A stretch of DNA of 64,000 nt from Morella rubra (GCA_003952965.2 CM025855.1:3629257-3693256); one strand, 5' to 3'; positions 37,401 through 50,240 are shown, numbered from the stretch's first letter. Numbers and translations: made by a program. The notes: generated from the sequence alone by a model not told the origin.

Positions 37401-40400
37401 GAAAGAACTTGTCATTTTGCATATTTCAAAGTGAATGTGTGTTGGGGGCGGGTGGGGTGGGAGTGGGTTTGGGGGGCTAAATCTAAAAGTTTGTGAAGCT
37501 CTTGTGCTCTTGTGGCTTTTGTCAAAACAGCAATCCAGCTGAGAGAAGAATAAATGACAGGTTTTGCCTTTCATTGCTCTCAATGTTATGATTTTTATGG
37601 TCAAAATTTTGAGGACTCGAGGGCTTTTATATGGTTCTCATTGCCTGTAAATGTGCCCGTGCGTGATTGTTTGCCGCTGTACTGAGAAACACAAATCCAA
37701 CACACTGTACCCAAAAGCTGTCATTTGTGGCATAACTTGCACCACAAAACCTGTCTCACATGAGATTTTTGGATCATACAAAAGTCCCAAACGTTTGCTG
37801 TCCATGTACTGCCACTAAGATGCCAAAAGATGCACCAGACCATCTGGGACTTGCTTGAACTTACATAACGTTAATATCTGTCTGACATTTTTAGGCACAT
37901 AAATGAAACACCCAATTGTTGTACCATATTAGCCCGACTCCCAGGGTTTCTCCCCTTTCTCACAATTTCATGAAACCACACTCCTACTATCTCCTTCCGG
38001 TAAAACATACAATGCTAACTTATCTCTTAACCTAATCTCTTGCATTAATACAGGAACAGTTCCTTCCACCATCTTAAACGTCGACGTACGTCTGCACTGT
38101 TTAGAACTTTGTTAGATCTAATCTGTCAGCCATCATAATTTGTTAGATCTCACGTATATATCCTGTAAAAGAGAGAACACATTACTTAAAAGGCAAAGGC
38201 TGTATGACCGACCACTTTTGATGAGAGTGGAAAGCTTTTGATTATTCTTCATGAACATTTAGGAAGCAACGACCTACCTCCATCAATGTTCATTTTCTTC
38301 TCCAAGAACCGATCATCATCTTGCAAAAGACCACCATATTTCCTTTCCTAGAAACTACATTCCACACCTGTGGGACGATTTATTCACACTAAGTCAGTGA
38401 AACAGAATGCTTTCTTGCGCTAAAGCACTTCTTTTCTTTTCTTCCTTTTTCTGCAAGATATATGAGCAACGGTAGGTTTAGCAAACCTCAAAAGGATAGG
38501 TGGTGCTAAATTCAAGATGTGTGGTCCAAAGGATTATGATCGGCCATAGCTCAAGAGTCCCACTAATAAAATGATACAGAGCCCCAAAAGTAGGAAAAGT
38601 TTTGGACCCCACTGACCTTGGCTCTTTCTTTTCTTTCCCCTCTGCCAGTTTGTGAGCCCCATATCCAGTGTCACCTGCATTCCGGCAAGCAACCGGTATA
38701 TTTCCTGGTGGTTTACCGGATACTGCAGGTGTCGAGTCCTTGGTTTGGGCTTTGGGGGTGTGGTCTCCATCCAGCACATCACGTGTGGTTGCTGTCAGGT
38801 AAAGAGGTAGCAGTGGGTGGGTGAGGGGACAAATGATTAGGGTTCGAGAGGTTCTGCTAGGCTACTCCATGTTGCAGGGCCAGTATAACGGGGGCATCAG
38901 AGGTGGAGCCATAAAGTTTGGTCAAGAATTCGTCTGGCGCATGTGGGTGCACACAGTAGGGTTTTAATCAAAGGAAAGGTCAATTTCATGGATTCACTGA
39001 ACTGATAATTAGAAGAAAATCTCTCAAAGCGAAGTAACCATTTTACGTTCATATGAAATCCTTTCCCATGATAGGCATAATGCAGATGGTAGAACTTTGC
39101 AACCCCCATTGTCTCCGCGTGTTCTTTATGATCAAAAGATCCGTTCATGCATGCTGACCTAATCTAATTTATGAACACAAAATGTTAGCCTTCTTCCTGG
39201 AGATTTGACTGCCATTGCCATTAGTAATATTTACTCCATTGATCTACTCAACCCTCTTCAAGTTTTAACTAACGTTACTGTAGCTAAATAGTAAAAGATA
39301 CTCCCAAAATTCATTTACTCCATTGACCTACTCAACCCTCTTCAAGTTTCAACTAAAGTTACTGTAGCTAAATAGTAAAAGATACTCCCAAAATTCTAAA
39401 ATTTTAAACTCAAGAAAAACAGTCGAGGAAAGAGTATCACGTAAAGACAATAATGTATTAAGTTTTTACCTTCACTTCATTAAAACCTTGTAACTATGAA
39501 ATGGATCATCGTTTTAGCTAGAAGAGCTTGATATAATATTTTCTCCTAAACCCAAAAAAATAAAATAAAAGCCGTATATACTACAATTTACACATATGTT
39601 AGATTTCTTCTTCCCTGCTAGTGACGCATGATTTTGACTAGTATTGATTAAAAAGATAATATATTTTTCATCCATCAACTATAAAAAATTTGACACATGG
39701 CATCCTAAACTACCAAATATTGCATCCTTCAACTGCTAATATTACGCACTTTGCATTCTTCAGTCAAGTTTTATTTGGACAAAAATTTAATTTTTTTACA
39801 CTTGAAATGATGATAATAACCACCAATGACTTAATGAATTAATAACAATACCCTCGACATATACAAAATTGAGTCAGAGGCATTATCATCATTTCAATCT
39901 AATTTAAAGAAAATAGGCTATATGACACAATATTAATGGTTGGATCTTATAGCAATGCGAATCTGAATGAATTTTGATTGCCATGTTTGACGGCTTTGAT
40001 AGTTAATTTGGACCTCCTTTTTGACATTTTGATATAAGTTTAAGGGGGTAAAAGTGAAGATTTACCTATACTATTTATTATTATCGTGACCTCAATCTAC
40101 CGTTCCAATTACTCCCACACACATTAGTCTCCAAAAATCAATTTTAAGAAAAATAAAGCAAGAAAATAAAAACTTTTCACTCCCAGAGTGCCAAAAATCT
40201 GTAGTTTTTCATCCTCAATATATAGTACGTACGTACCATGCACTCTGGAAGTACAACCAACAACTAAGTAATGGGTACGTAGACGTACCTTAATTAAAGA
40301 CGTAAGTATTGAGTACGGTGATTTCAGATTTGTTACCTCCCCTAGCCTTGCTATAAAGTTTCGCAGTTAAAGATCAGGACAAAGAAAAACTTAATTACAT

Positions 40401-41267
40401 GGGTTCATGGTTTGTACTTGGGCAAAGGAACTTTGGTTTTGAATCTCTCTCTTATCGCAAGATTGGGATCGCCATGAATTGCTAGCTAGAAACAGATAAG
40501 CTTTTATCGCTGTGAATATGGACAAAACCTTCGAAATGAATAAGTTAATGTCCCCCGCGTGGAATTTTATCTCGTCCCAGAACCAACTGGAAACTTATAA
40601 GGGCAGGTGGTTCGACCAATAAAATTTACATACTATTGACATTCAAGTAGTTGTTAAACCCTAAGTTTGATTTCAGTATGTTGTCTTTTGGTGGTCGTTC
40701 TTTCACCCGATCCAACCTAATTAGAGAATTATAATTTGTACCCTTTAATTATTACGCTTTTTGCATTTTGTCCCATAAATTATCAAACTTGACGCATTGG
40801 ATATTCAGACCTCCTCAAGCAATCGATATGTGCTATGTGGACTCAGGTGACCAAGTTTTATAGATCTTCCAGAAATAAAAGGGGTTTAGGTGAGAGCTTG
40901 CTCCGACGAAGAAGTGGGCTTGGAACTTATTCTGTGGAGCCCTTAAGGTAGCCACAAGAGTCGGCACGGATAGTGAAAATCTTCAGTCAGGACAACGGGG
41001 TCCCGGTACAGCTTTGCATGAACCATTGGTTTTATTGTCATTGCCTTCTCTTTTGTACTCTCAAATGGTGTACACCAGCGAAGGTACTGATCTTAAAAAG
41101 GATATCTGAAAATTAATTCTACCCTAGATGTGGCAAGGAAAAATTCCCACATGCACTTCATATAAAATGTCCCGAGTTGGAAATACAGTACATTTCAATC
41201 TCCCTATATGGTAATTAATGCTTATCTGATGCATTGTAAATAGTGAGATAAATTCGTAAATAAAAAT
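34410..41267. other. long gene-poor spacer
   Basis: I can support no protein gene in these 6.9 kb. The left part (34.7-35.4 kb) is AT-rich. The segments 35.6-36.5 and 38.4-39.1 kb are more balanced in composition but only give short frames without family resemblance. They could be non-coding transcripts or regulatory sequence. An 84-bp tandem duplication lies at 39231-39398. The segment 39650-40070 looks like decayed repeat DNA. Confidence 0.55.
39231..39398. repeat. 84-bp tandem duplication
   Basis: Two adjacent units start ttactccattga at 39231 and 39315. They share the strings ctactcaaccctcttcaag and ctgtagctaaatagtaaaag, with about four mismatches. Confidence 0.85.
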
Positions 41268-41490
41268 ATCTCAGGGGATTGACCTTGTAGTTAAGACTTC
41301 GGCCTTGGCAGCGTGCTTCTTCAAATCTCTCAAGTTCAAAACTTTAGGTGCTACCAACATTTTGAAGCTATCCTCAAGATTATTAGTTTAGTAATTGCTT
41401 AGTCTGTATGGGACAGAGGGACTGTATAAGCTCCGAGAATAGTCAAGGTGCATGTAAGTTTATCTGGATTTTTGGTTAAAAAAAAAAACT
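41268..41490 (+). mobile_element. tRNA-derived SINE-like element
   Basis: The left end reads ggggattgaccttgtagtt then aagacttcggccttggcag, resembling the A-box region of plant SINEs. About 45 bases on, caagttcaaaac resembles a degenerate B box. The body carries the SINE-like strings ggtgctaccaac and gtcaaggtgcatgtaag, and it ends in a poly(A) run near 41480. I see no clear target-site duplication, so it is an old copy. Family assignment is from recall. Confidence 0.6.
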
Positions 41491-42418
41491 TAGAAAAAAA
41501 CAATAGGTGGGGTAATACTGTACTGTTCATTATCTTTTAACAAGTTGTTTTTAAAAGGACTGCGAGGAATTTTATATATAAATGGACTGTTCGATTGTCT
41601 CACCAATAATTTCTACCGATAACTTTAAAGAGCAAGTCGATAATCAGAACTAAAAAAACGAAATACAAAAGGTGGTCAGTAATACTCTTTTACAAAATAA
41701 ATTCTTTCACATCTGTATTAAACATTAGAAAATAAAAATATATTATAGTCAGATAAATACAACCTCAAGTGAAAACATGTGCTTAGTGTAATACTAAAGA
41801 ATTTTATAAGGTATTTGTTAAATCATCTTAAGAACATTTTTCATAATTTTCTTTCCCAACTTTCAAGCCCAATGAGATGCAACCTACCAAGCACCAAGCC
41901 AAAAGAGCAATTTATCAAAATAACCCCACCGGATTACTTTTTTACTGCTCAGAGTTGACTGGCTGAGAAATCTAACGCTCACAACTAGTGGCATCAGACA
42001 CAAAAAGCCCTTTTAACTCTAAAAAATATTGTTCAAACTACACACAAGAGGCAAGAGCAAATCGTCAGACAAGCACAGGCTTACTTATAAATGAAGCTCA
42101 GTTACTTGTTGAAAACTTGAAAACCCCATTACTTAAGCAAGGACGTGACTGCCTCACCCAATAAAATGAGGCCAAACCTTGTCCCTTGGAGTTCCTCCAC
42201 AGAGTCACTGCCCCCCTTTCCCAACACAACACTCACACACTTTCAGACACACTAACACACAAACTTGAGAGAGTGCGACGCACTGAGAGAGCAAATCCAA
42301 ATGGTTGAGACAGAGGCTGATCCTTGTCCCATGCTTTTCTCTGTCTCAGGGGGGCATTTTTGAGGTTTGTGGGTCTAGAGGAAAGTTGTTATAGGGGTCA
42401 GTACTAGTTGCAGTGGAG
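41491..42418 (+). promoter_or_regulatory. upstream region and 5' leader of the GRF gene
   Basis: The stretch 42190-42418 is C/A-rich (ccaacacaacactcacacac) and looks like a leader rather than coding DNA. The start codon is at 42419. Further left the sequence is AT-rich promoter DNA without a recognised motif. Confidence 0.45.
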
Positions 42419-45400
42419 ATGAATAGCGGTGGTGGAGGTGGCGGTGGGGGAACTGGTGCGGGGGTGGGGACAGGGATGGTGGCAGGGATAAGGTCGCCTT
42501 TTACATTGTCACAATGGCAGGAGCTGGAGCACCAGGCTTTGATCTTCAAGTATATGGTGGCTGGTTTGCCTGTGCCACCTGAGCTCGTGCTCCCTATTCA
42601 GAAAAGCTTCGAGTCCATTTCTCATAGGTTCTTCCACCATCCCACCAGTAAGTTCCTGCCTTCCTCCTTCCCTCCCTCCGCTCCCTCCTCTCTCTCTCTC
42701 TCTCTCTCTCTCCAGATTTATTTGTTGATTCAGTTTCTGGGTATGTAATTTATTTTAGGAGTATTCTGTTTTCACGTTCTTTCAAACAATAAAAATGAGT
42801 CTTTGCGTTCCTTTATTTATTTATTTTTGGTCTTTGTTTTTGTTTTTGTTGATAAGCATAGAGAAGCATTTCAGATGGACTTTTTCTTGAAAAAGAAATG
42901 TTCGTGATGGTAATGTAGAGAGAAAACTGATTATCCACGAGCAGGATATAGGAGTGTTTTTCTCTTTTTAAAATTTATTCTCCGATTTTATGATCTGTTT
43001 CATTGCTTTTTTACAAAACTATCAGAAGTAAACGAACAGAGACGTGCTATTTTTCAGTAGTTTCCATTCGCGGAACAGATGGTGAAACCGTGAGCCCCTG
43101 ACATCTATCGACTTGAACTTCAGTTCCAGTTTTTAGGTTATGCCTCGATCAATAGGGTCATATTTCACGGGTGAAAAAGTTACTTTCATTCCTAGGCAAT
43201 TTGTTGGAAATTTTTACGAAAAAGTATTACTTTATTCCATCTGGTTTTGTAATCAATCTCATTGGAAAAAAAGATTTCAAGCTGAAGTCATTGCTGTTTA
43301 TCAGTGCTTCTTCAGTTTAAGTAGAAGATTTCAACGGTACTTTTTCCTAGTTTTTTTGGGTTTGTGATTGTTGCTATCAAGAAAAAAACCTCCTGAGACT
43401 ATTGACTATATCCTTCTTTCTATAACGTGTTCGTTATTAAATTGTTGAGATCAGAAGATTTTTGTAGCTAAGCCTGTCGCTTGGCTTCAGCAATTTTGGC
43501 ATCGATCATAAAGTGTTAGGTTACTTTTAGCTTGAAATATTTTCCTTCTGACATTATTGTTGATGGTGTATTACATATTTTAGATCTCTTCCACTATCTG
43601 GAATTGGCGAAGATGGATAGTGTATGTAAAACCTTGGTAAAATTTTGCAGTGGGCTATTGCTCCTTCTATGGGAAGAAGGTGGACCCTGAGCCTGGACGA
43701 TGCAGGAGGACCGATGGCAAGAAGTGGAGGTGCTCCAAAGATGCGTACCCGGACTCTAAGTACTGTGAGCGCCACATGCATCGTGGCCGCAACCGTTCAA
43801 GAAAGCCTGTGGAATCACAAACCATGACACAGTCATCATCATCCACTGTGACATCACTGACAGCCACTGGAAGTAGCAGCGGGAATGGGAGCTTCCAGAG
43901 CCTTCCATTGAGCGCCTTCGGCAGTCTTCAAGGTGCTGGTTCTGGAACCAACCAATCCCCGTATCAACTGGACTCCATTCCATATGGAATCCCAAGCAAA
44001 GATTACAGGTATCGCATTCTCTGTAATTTTGCTCAATTTGGTTTCTTATAAAATGCTTGAAAATTAGAGAAATTAACAGTTTTCACTTCTTTAATTTCAT
44101 GAGAAAGACTATTCCATATGAATGTTTGGATATTGACTTGAAATTTCAATACTTGAAAAGCCCTTAAAACAGAAAAGGACAAACTTTCCTAGAGTTCTAA
44201 TACTATTTTTTGATTCTTAAGTTTTATGTGTAGTGCAACTGATTGCAATCATTCGTGCACTGTTGTTGAATCTCTGATAGCCTTCAGACCAATTCCTTCC
44301 TGATACGCATCAGGAATTGCTTGGTTGTTAGAACTGTCAGATGATCTTTAGCAATTTTCTGCCAGATCAAGGGTTCTGGACCCTGATGTCCATAAGGATA
44401 TTCCTGTCAGAGTTTTAATGTTTTTACCGAGTGTTGGGAAGTATTCTGGTACTTTTCTTTCTGTTTTCACTGAACATTTATCCTAGATGTCTGACAACCA
44501 TTAGAAATGGTCCTCAGCATCCTATGACTGGGAAGATTTCTGCCGTCTTCAGTTTCTGCACAAAGTGAATGGTGTTAGTCTCTTCCTGAATTTTGGTGGT
44601 TTTAAATATGGTTGTAGAGAGTTGGGAACTTTTCTCTTGTATTTTCAGTATTTTGGTTAGAGCCTGCCATATGTCACTCACCCGTCTATTTCATAGTCCA
44701 AGCTTGTAGTATGTTCCCATATGAAATTGTGTGGCAGGAGTAATATGGAAATGTATGTGCCATCTGAGCGCTGGATAAGTTACATAGACTTTTTGATTTT
44801 CTGCTACAATGAGGCTTGTGGGCCCTGATGTCCACAAGGACGAGTTGAATGAAATCCGAGGTTCTTGCTGTGTGTTTTGCAGCAATCATCTTTTGGTCTG
44901 CTTCCTTGCTTATGGCTTTCCTCGACTAGCTTAATTGCAGAAATCTGACAAGTGTTCTGAAGTTGTCCTGAGCATACCAATTATTGGCATCTTACCGGCT
45001 CTCTGAAGTCTCTGTCAAAAAAGAATTTGCTTTGCAGAAATTTGATGTTTAAAGAATAACTTCCAGTTTGAAACAGAGAAGTGACCATTTCATCCCTTTG
45101 GTCTTATAGTTTCCAATGAGGTTTTCAGAACTTCGCTCTCTGCCATAACAGATTTCTCTATTTAGAAGCTTAACGATCAACTTTGTATATGCTTATAGAC
45201 TACTACATATCTCTGAACAAAACCATGTCCTCGGTTTGGGGAAAAATTGCTCCTTTCAGCATGAAGATTCTCTTTTTACTCTTTGTGAACTCTTTCTTGT
45301 TGTTCCATGAGACTGTATGTTTGATTAGCCACAAATTTACTGTTGTTTCTTCTGACAAGTTTAGGGTAGTACCTCTGTCCTGGTTTCTGCTATCCAATCT

Positions 45401-46557
45401 GCTGATCTATATTATCATACATAAGTTTGAACTGATTGTGGACGTTGATCACAGACAGGAATTTTAGCTCTTTTTGTCCTCAACCTTGTTGGGACCAATG
45501 TAAGGATGTATTCTATAAGTTCAAAGTTGAAATAAAGGAACCCGTACAACTACTTTGAAGTATAAGGTTTGGGACAAAATTGGTTAAATTTTGAATTATT
45601 GTCGGTAATTTGTACAAGGTAATCTGTTTGACATTAATCCTTGTCAAATCATCTGATGCACCATTTGTGTAAGGGGAACGTTGGACATTAATCTTTGTCT
45701 GTTGCGTCGGATTTGGACGCAGAATTGTTGGCATTTCACAGTGAATCTATAGGTGCCAAAGATAAAGGGGATGTGATCATATCATACTTGGAGTTCTGAA
45801 ATTTCCATGTTGTTCCGAAAGAAACTCATTCAACCGCCATTATGAGATGTCAGTATGCTCCCCACACATTACGATTGTCACTACCTTAAATAATAAACAC
45901 CTCGTTTGGCAAAATTTTCACTCCTTTCCTGGTCTTATACTATATGCTATGAATGTATTATTTTCTTTTGTACTTTTTGTAGTCAAATTCAAGAAATAAT
46001 TTGGTAAGTACAGTTTCCAAGGACGAGTAATTGGGTCAGTAATCTGTTTCTGTTTATCAATGACAATGTACAGGTACCTTCAGGGACTCAAACCTGAGGT
46101 TGGTGAGCATAGTTTCTTTTCCGATGCGTCAGGCAGCAATAGGAATCTTCAGATGGACTCACCATTAGACAACACATGGCCTCTGATGCCATCCAGAGTT
46201 ACCTCATTTGCTGCATCAAAATCGAGTGACAGTTCCATGTTGCAGAATGATTATCCCCAGCACTCATTTTTTACTAGTGATTTCGCTTCAGGAGAGCCGA
46301 TGAAACAGGAGGGTCAGTCTCTTCGACCTTTTTTTGTTGAGTGGCCTAAAACTAGGGACTCCTGGTCTGGTCTTGAGGATGAGAGATCCAACCAGACCTC
46401 ATTCTCCACAACTCAGCTCTCAATATCCATTCCAATGACGACGTCGGACTTCTCTGCAACAAGTTCTCAATCTCCACATGGTGAGTTTAAATCTAGGGGA
46501 ATGTTTCCTGCAAATCTCCATCTATTCTGAACTGTATCTTGAATTGCAGATAATTGA
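42419..46557 (+). CDS. GRF: growth-regulating factor (QLQ and WRC domains)
   Basis: Four exons: 42419-42647, 43651-44008, 46074-46480 and 46550-46557. They give 333 residues. GRFs are plant nuclear transcription factors that work with GIF co-activators to keep leaf and meristem cells dividing. The QLQ domain ([20 protein letters not shown], residues 27-46 onward) binds GIF. The WRC domain at about 88-130 has the C3H pattern Cys94, Cys104, Cys115 and His118 and basic DNA-binding stretches. A Gly run opens the protein. The C-terminal half carries the family motif TQLSISIP and a motif LRPFF-V-EW, where relatives usually have FFDEW. The start is the ATG at 42419; the upstream GTG in frame is not used. 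The last exon codes only D-N-stop after the split codon. Exon 2 holds a miR396 target site. The best match by recall is the GRF1/GRF4-type group. Confidence 0.94.
42691..42713 (+). repeat. CT microsatellite in GRF intron 1
   Basis: About eleven CT dinucleotides lie about 45 bases past the exon 1 donor. Confidence 0.85.
43794..43814 (+). promoter_or_regulatory. miR396 target site in the GRF mRNA
   Basis: This 21-base site in the WRC exon begins CGTTCAAGAAAGC and ends CTGTGGAA, coding RSRKPVE. It is the conserved site by which miR396 represses most GRF genes and appears intact. It predicts low expression in mature tissue where miR396 is abundant. Confidence 0.9.
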
Positions 46558-46983
46558 GAGGAGCATGGTTTAGAATTTTCTGCAGCTTTATCATTCAAGC
46601 CCAGACAAGTTTTAGCATGTTGACTTGAGTATCCTCAAAGACTCGGTTGAAATCCTTTCATTTTCCTTGGTAGCTCTGTGGTTGAGGGTTTTCTGCAAGG
46701 CCTTTTGTGTAAAATTACTTTTGGAAACTCAAGGTATCAATAAGATAAACATGCCCGGTATTTGGGAAATCCAGAACATTGTGGTTGTGCTATTCAACAA
46801 GAAACAATTCTTGGCCTTTGTGATTGCTTCCTTCCCTTATTCTTCTAGGTAAAGTTCCCTCCATTATCATGAAATGGGGAGCTCTTATGATTGTAATACA
46901 TTTTTAGTTATTGTTGTGGCCCCTGGCTAGCTCATCATTTATGTTTGCCTTCAATTTGGGTTGTTTTACCTGGGAAAAGAAGG

Positions 46984-47022
<39 letters not shown>

Positions 47023-47699
47023 TTGAGAAGTGAAGATTTCTCATTATATCATTGAAAAAGCACTAATTCAATGCGGTTAGCTTCAAGTGGTCCACATCTG
47101 TACTCAATGTTTCTTTTTCTGGTGTCTCCTTAAAAAGAAACAAACTTGGTGAGCTGGAAACATGTTTTGTGGTTCTTTCAGCATGCGAGAGGCGCCACAC
47201 TTTTGAGGGTGATAGGAAAGCGTGTGGTGATTGTTCATCCTGAGCATCACTTTTGCTTGATAAAGTTCATTATATATTTGCACCAAAAAGAAAATGCTTA
47301 GAAATCTCCCAATGATCATGAACTCCTGTGAGATATTTGTACAGGAACTACTTGTAGAACTGGGTAGCTACTGGCTCAAGAACTGGACACCAAACTTGAG
47401 ATATCTAGTGAAGAGCCAAGTTGGCAAAAGGGTAAGTAAACTCTAGAACGGGAAGGAGTGCTGACTAGGTGATGACAAAATAAATCCTAGGTGGGTAGAA
47501 AGAAGTACTGGAAATAAATGAATATATCCTATCAGCCTAGAGAATTAAAAAAATTATAATAATCCTATATTGCTTTTAATTGTTTTTTTTTTCATTTTCT
47601 TTAAATTCTATTATATAAGGGAAGAAAGAAAAAGTTATGATTTACTATGGAACTACTGTGGCACAATGACAATGATACACCTTAGTTTGCCTGGACGAG
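46558..47699. other. 3' flank of the GRF gene
   Basis: This stretch contains the GRF 3' UTR and spacer. I see no further gene. Confidence 0.5.
46986..47021. repeat. GA microsatellite downstream of the GRF gene
   Basis: About seventeen GA dinucleotides lie roughly 430 bp past the GRF stop codon. Confidence 0.9.
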
Positions 47700-47704
47700 T
47701 ATGT

Positions 47705-48790
47705 TAAATCAGAAACTGTGTGGATAAGACGCTTGATCTTGGATTCAATTGCTTTTAAGAATATAATCAGTGATTTATGTGAAAGGCTGTGAGTTGTCGT
47801 GCTAGCCTTTCAGAATTTATTTGTGAATCAAGAACTGTGTAGATAAGACACACGGTCTCAGATTCGATTCATTTTGAAGAATAAAACTATGGATTTATTT
47901 GAAGGGTTGTAAGTTCTCGTGCTAGCCTTTTTAGGATTTATTTGTGAATCAAGAACCAAAAACTGTGGATAAGACGCACGGTTTCGGATTCCTTTTTGAG
48001 AATAAAACTAGTGGTTTATATGAAGGGCTGTGAGTTGCCACACTAGTCTTTTCAAGATTTATTTGTAAATTAGGAACTGTATGGATAAGAGGCACGATTT
48101 CGGATTCAATTCCTTTTGAGAATAAAACTAGTGGCTTATATGAAGGTTGTGAGTTGTCGTGCTAGCCTTTTCAAGATTTATTTGTGAATCGAGAACTAAG
48201 AACTGTGTGGATTACATGGTCTCGGATTCCTTTTTAAGAATAAAGTTAGTGGTTTATGTGAAGGGCTGTGAGTTGTCACGCTAGTCTTTTCAATATTTAT
48301 TTGTAAATTAGGAACTGCATGGATAAGAGGCACGGTCTTGTATTCAATTTCTTTTGAAAATAAAACTAATGGCTTATATGAAGGGTTGTGGGTTGTAGCG
48401 CTAGCCTTTTCAAGATTTATTTATAAATAAATAATTGTGTGGATAAAATGCACGGTTTCAGATTTGATTCCTTTCAAGAATAAAACTAGTGACTTATGTG
48501 AAGGGCTGTGAGTTGTCGCGCTAGCCTTTTCGAAATTTATTTGTAAATTAGGAATTGTGTGAATAAGACGCATAGTCTCATATTCGATTCTTTTTTAAGA
48601 ATAAACTAGTAACATATGTGAAGGGTTATGAGTCGTCGTGCTAGCATTTTCATGATTTATTTGTAAATCAGAAACTTTGTGGATAAGATGCACGGTCTTG
48701 GATTCGATTCCTTTTGAAAATAAAACTAAGGGCTTATGTAAAGAGTTGTAAGCTATTGCACTAACCTTTTAAGGATTTAGTTGTGTGTTA
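47705..48790. repeat. minisatellite, nine degenerate units of about 120 bp
   Basis: Units recur near 47713, 47835, 47956, 48075, 48197, 48311, 48431, 48553 and 48671. Each has the core actgtgtggataagacgcac, then ggtctcggattcgattcc, then a block like ggcttatatgaagggttgtg and gctagccttttcaagattta. Units differ from each other by roughly 10-20 percent and by small indels. The ggattcgattcc string resembles a tRNA B box, hinting at a SINE-like origin. Confidence 0.88.
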
Positions 48791-49904
48791 GTTTAACTCA
48801 CTCCAATGGACTTACTGTATAAGGTTCTTGTTAAGGAAAAAAAAGTCATGCGATAACTATTTTATATAAAATTGTAATCCTATAATATATTAATTCTTAG
48901 ATATATCTATATAATTCGAAAAAACTATAAAACTTATGACAACTCCGCAGAGCGAGACGTTGATTACATCTCTTATCAACATATTACATAGTGTTACAAT
49001 TTGTTCGTACTAGACAAACAGTAAATAAAGGAGTTGGAGCCGCCGCCGCCGCCGGCCCAAAAGATATTATCCTATTCCAACTTTACACTGTCAAATATCA
49101 TTTTTCGTCCTGTAAAATTTCACCAAGAAATGCAATTTATTTTTTTACTTAAATACCAACTTTTGTTTCTATTTTATTATTTATGTACTTTAATTTCACT
49201 TTTTTTTTAAAAAAAAATATCTATTTTACCTTGCCTAAGAAAAAGTTAACATAAAAAAAATCACTTAATCTCACTTTCTTATACGGCTTTACATACGATA
49301 ACTTTAATTTGGTTTTTTTTTTTCTTTTCTTTTGATGCTGTTTTGTTTTATGTAAGTTCATTATCTTTTTTTAACTTCTTATCTCTTTGATCTTATTTTT
49401 TTTTTCCCTCCCTTAGTTGTTAATTTCAATCCAGGGTAACATTTTATATTATTTTATGTATAATTGTTGGGTGATGAACTTACAGAATGATTTGATGGTA
49501 TATTTTTTTAAAAAAATATTGGAGTTTTGTATGAAAATGTGTTGGAGGTAGTATTGAATGTTTTTAGAATTTGAATGTTTAGTTATAAATTTTTGTTACA
49601 TTCAAAACATTTCTTAAAAAAAAGTGAATATTTTTCATCTATGATCATGAATCCGCCATTTATTGGAGCCTTCAAAATGGTGGTGTAGTTGGTAGTAGGA
49701 GAATAGTAAGAAGTATCAAAAGAGTTTGAAGTTGTGGATTTTTTTTTTTTTCCTCTCAAGGATGTTGTGGATTCGAAGCAAGAGGCTTCAAGCTATTAGG
49801 CATTAGCTATTCTCATGTTCGAGTGAGTCGCGCCGACGAGTATCTTTTTCTTCCTTGTTAATAAAATAAAATAAAAAATAAAAAGAATAAATATTCTTTG
49901 TACT
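48791..49904. other. AT-rich spacer
   Basis: Long poly(T)/poly(A) stretches are broken by a (GCC)n run at about 49040-49056. No gene is seen. Confidence 0.55.
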
Positions 49905-50240
49905 CTGTAACTACTGAGATTTTGATACTTTACATTATAAATTATCAATTTTATGACATTTCATTTCTTAACTACTAACCATTTATACTTTGCACCACTA
50001 CTGTTAATTTAGACAGAAATTATTATTTTTATTCAGTGAAATAATAAATATGTCTTTATACAAAATATAATTAGAGAAAAATATAAGAGTAAAATCGTCA
50101 TTTAACTTAATTAAAGTTATTATTTTCATCTAAATTAATGGTAAGAAGTACAAATATAAACAATTAGTAGTTAAAAAGTGAAATGTAACAAAATTGATAA
50201 TTTAAGATATAAAATGTCGGGATCTTAATAGTCGGAACGT
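49905..50240. mobile_element. long inverted-repeat (foldback/MITE-like) element
   Basis: The left arm from about 49911 (ctactgagattttgatac, then aaattatcaatttt, then aactactaaccatttata) matches the reverse complement of the right arm ending near 50235. The match extends for about 140 bases per arm with roughly 80 percent identity. The whole unit is about 335 bp and centres near 50073. It would fold into one long hairpin. There is no coding content and no certain target duplication. Confidence 0.7.

Noticed and set aside
46481..46530. Read-through C-terminus of the GRF (GEFKSRG...)
   Set aside because: A GTGAGT donor and CAG acceptor give the family-like ending SPHDN; the read-through form is kept only as possible intron retention.
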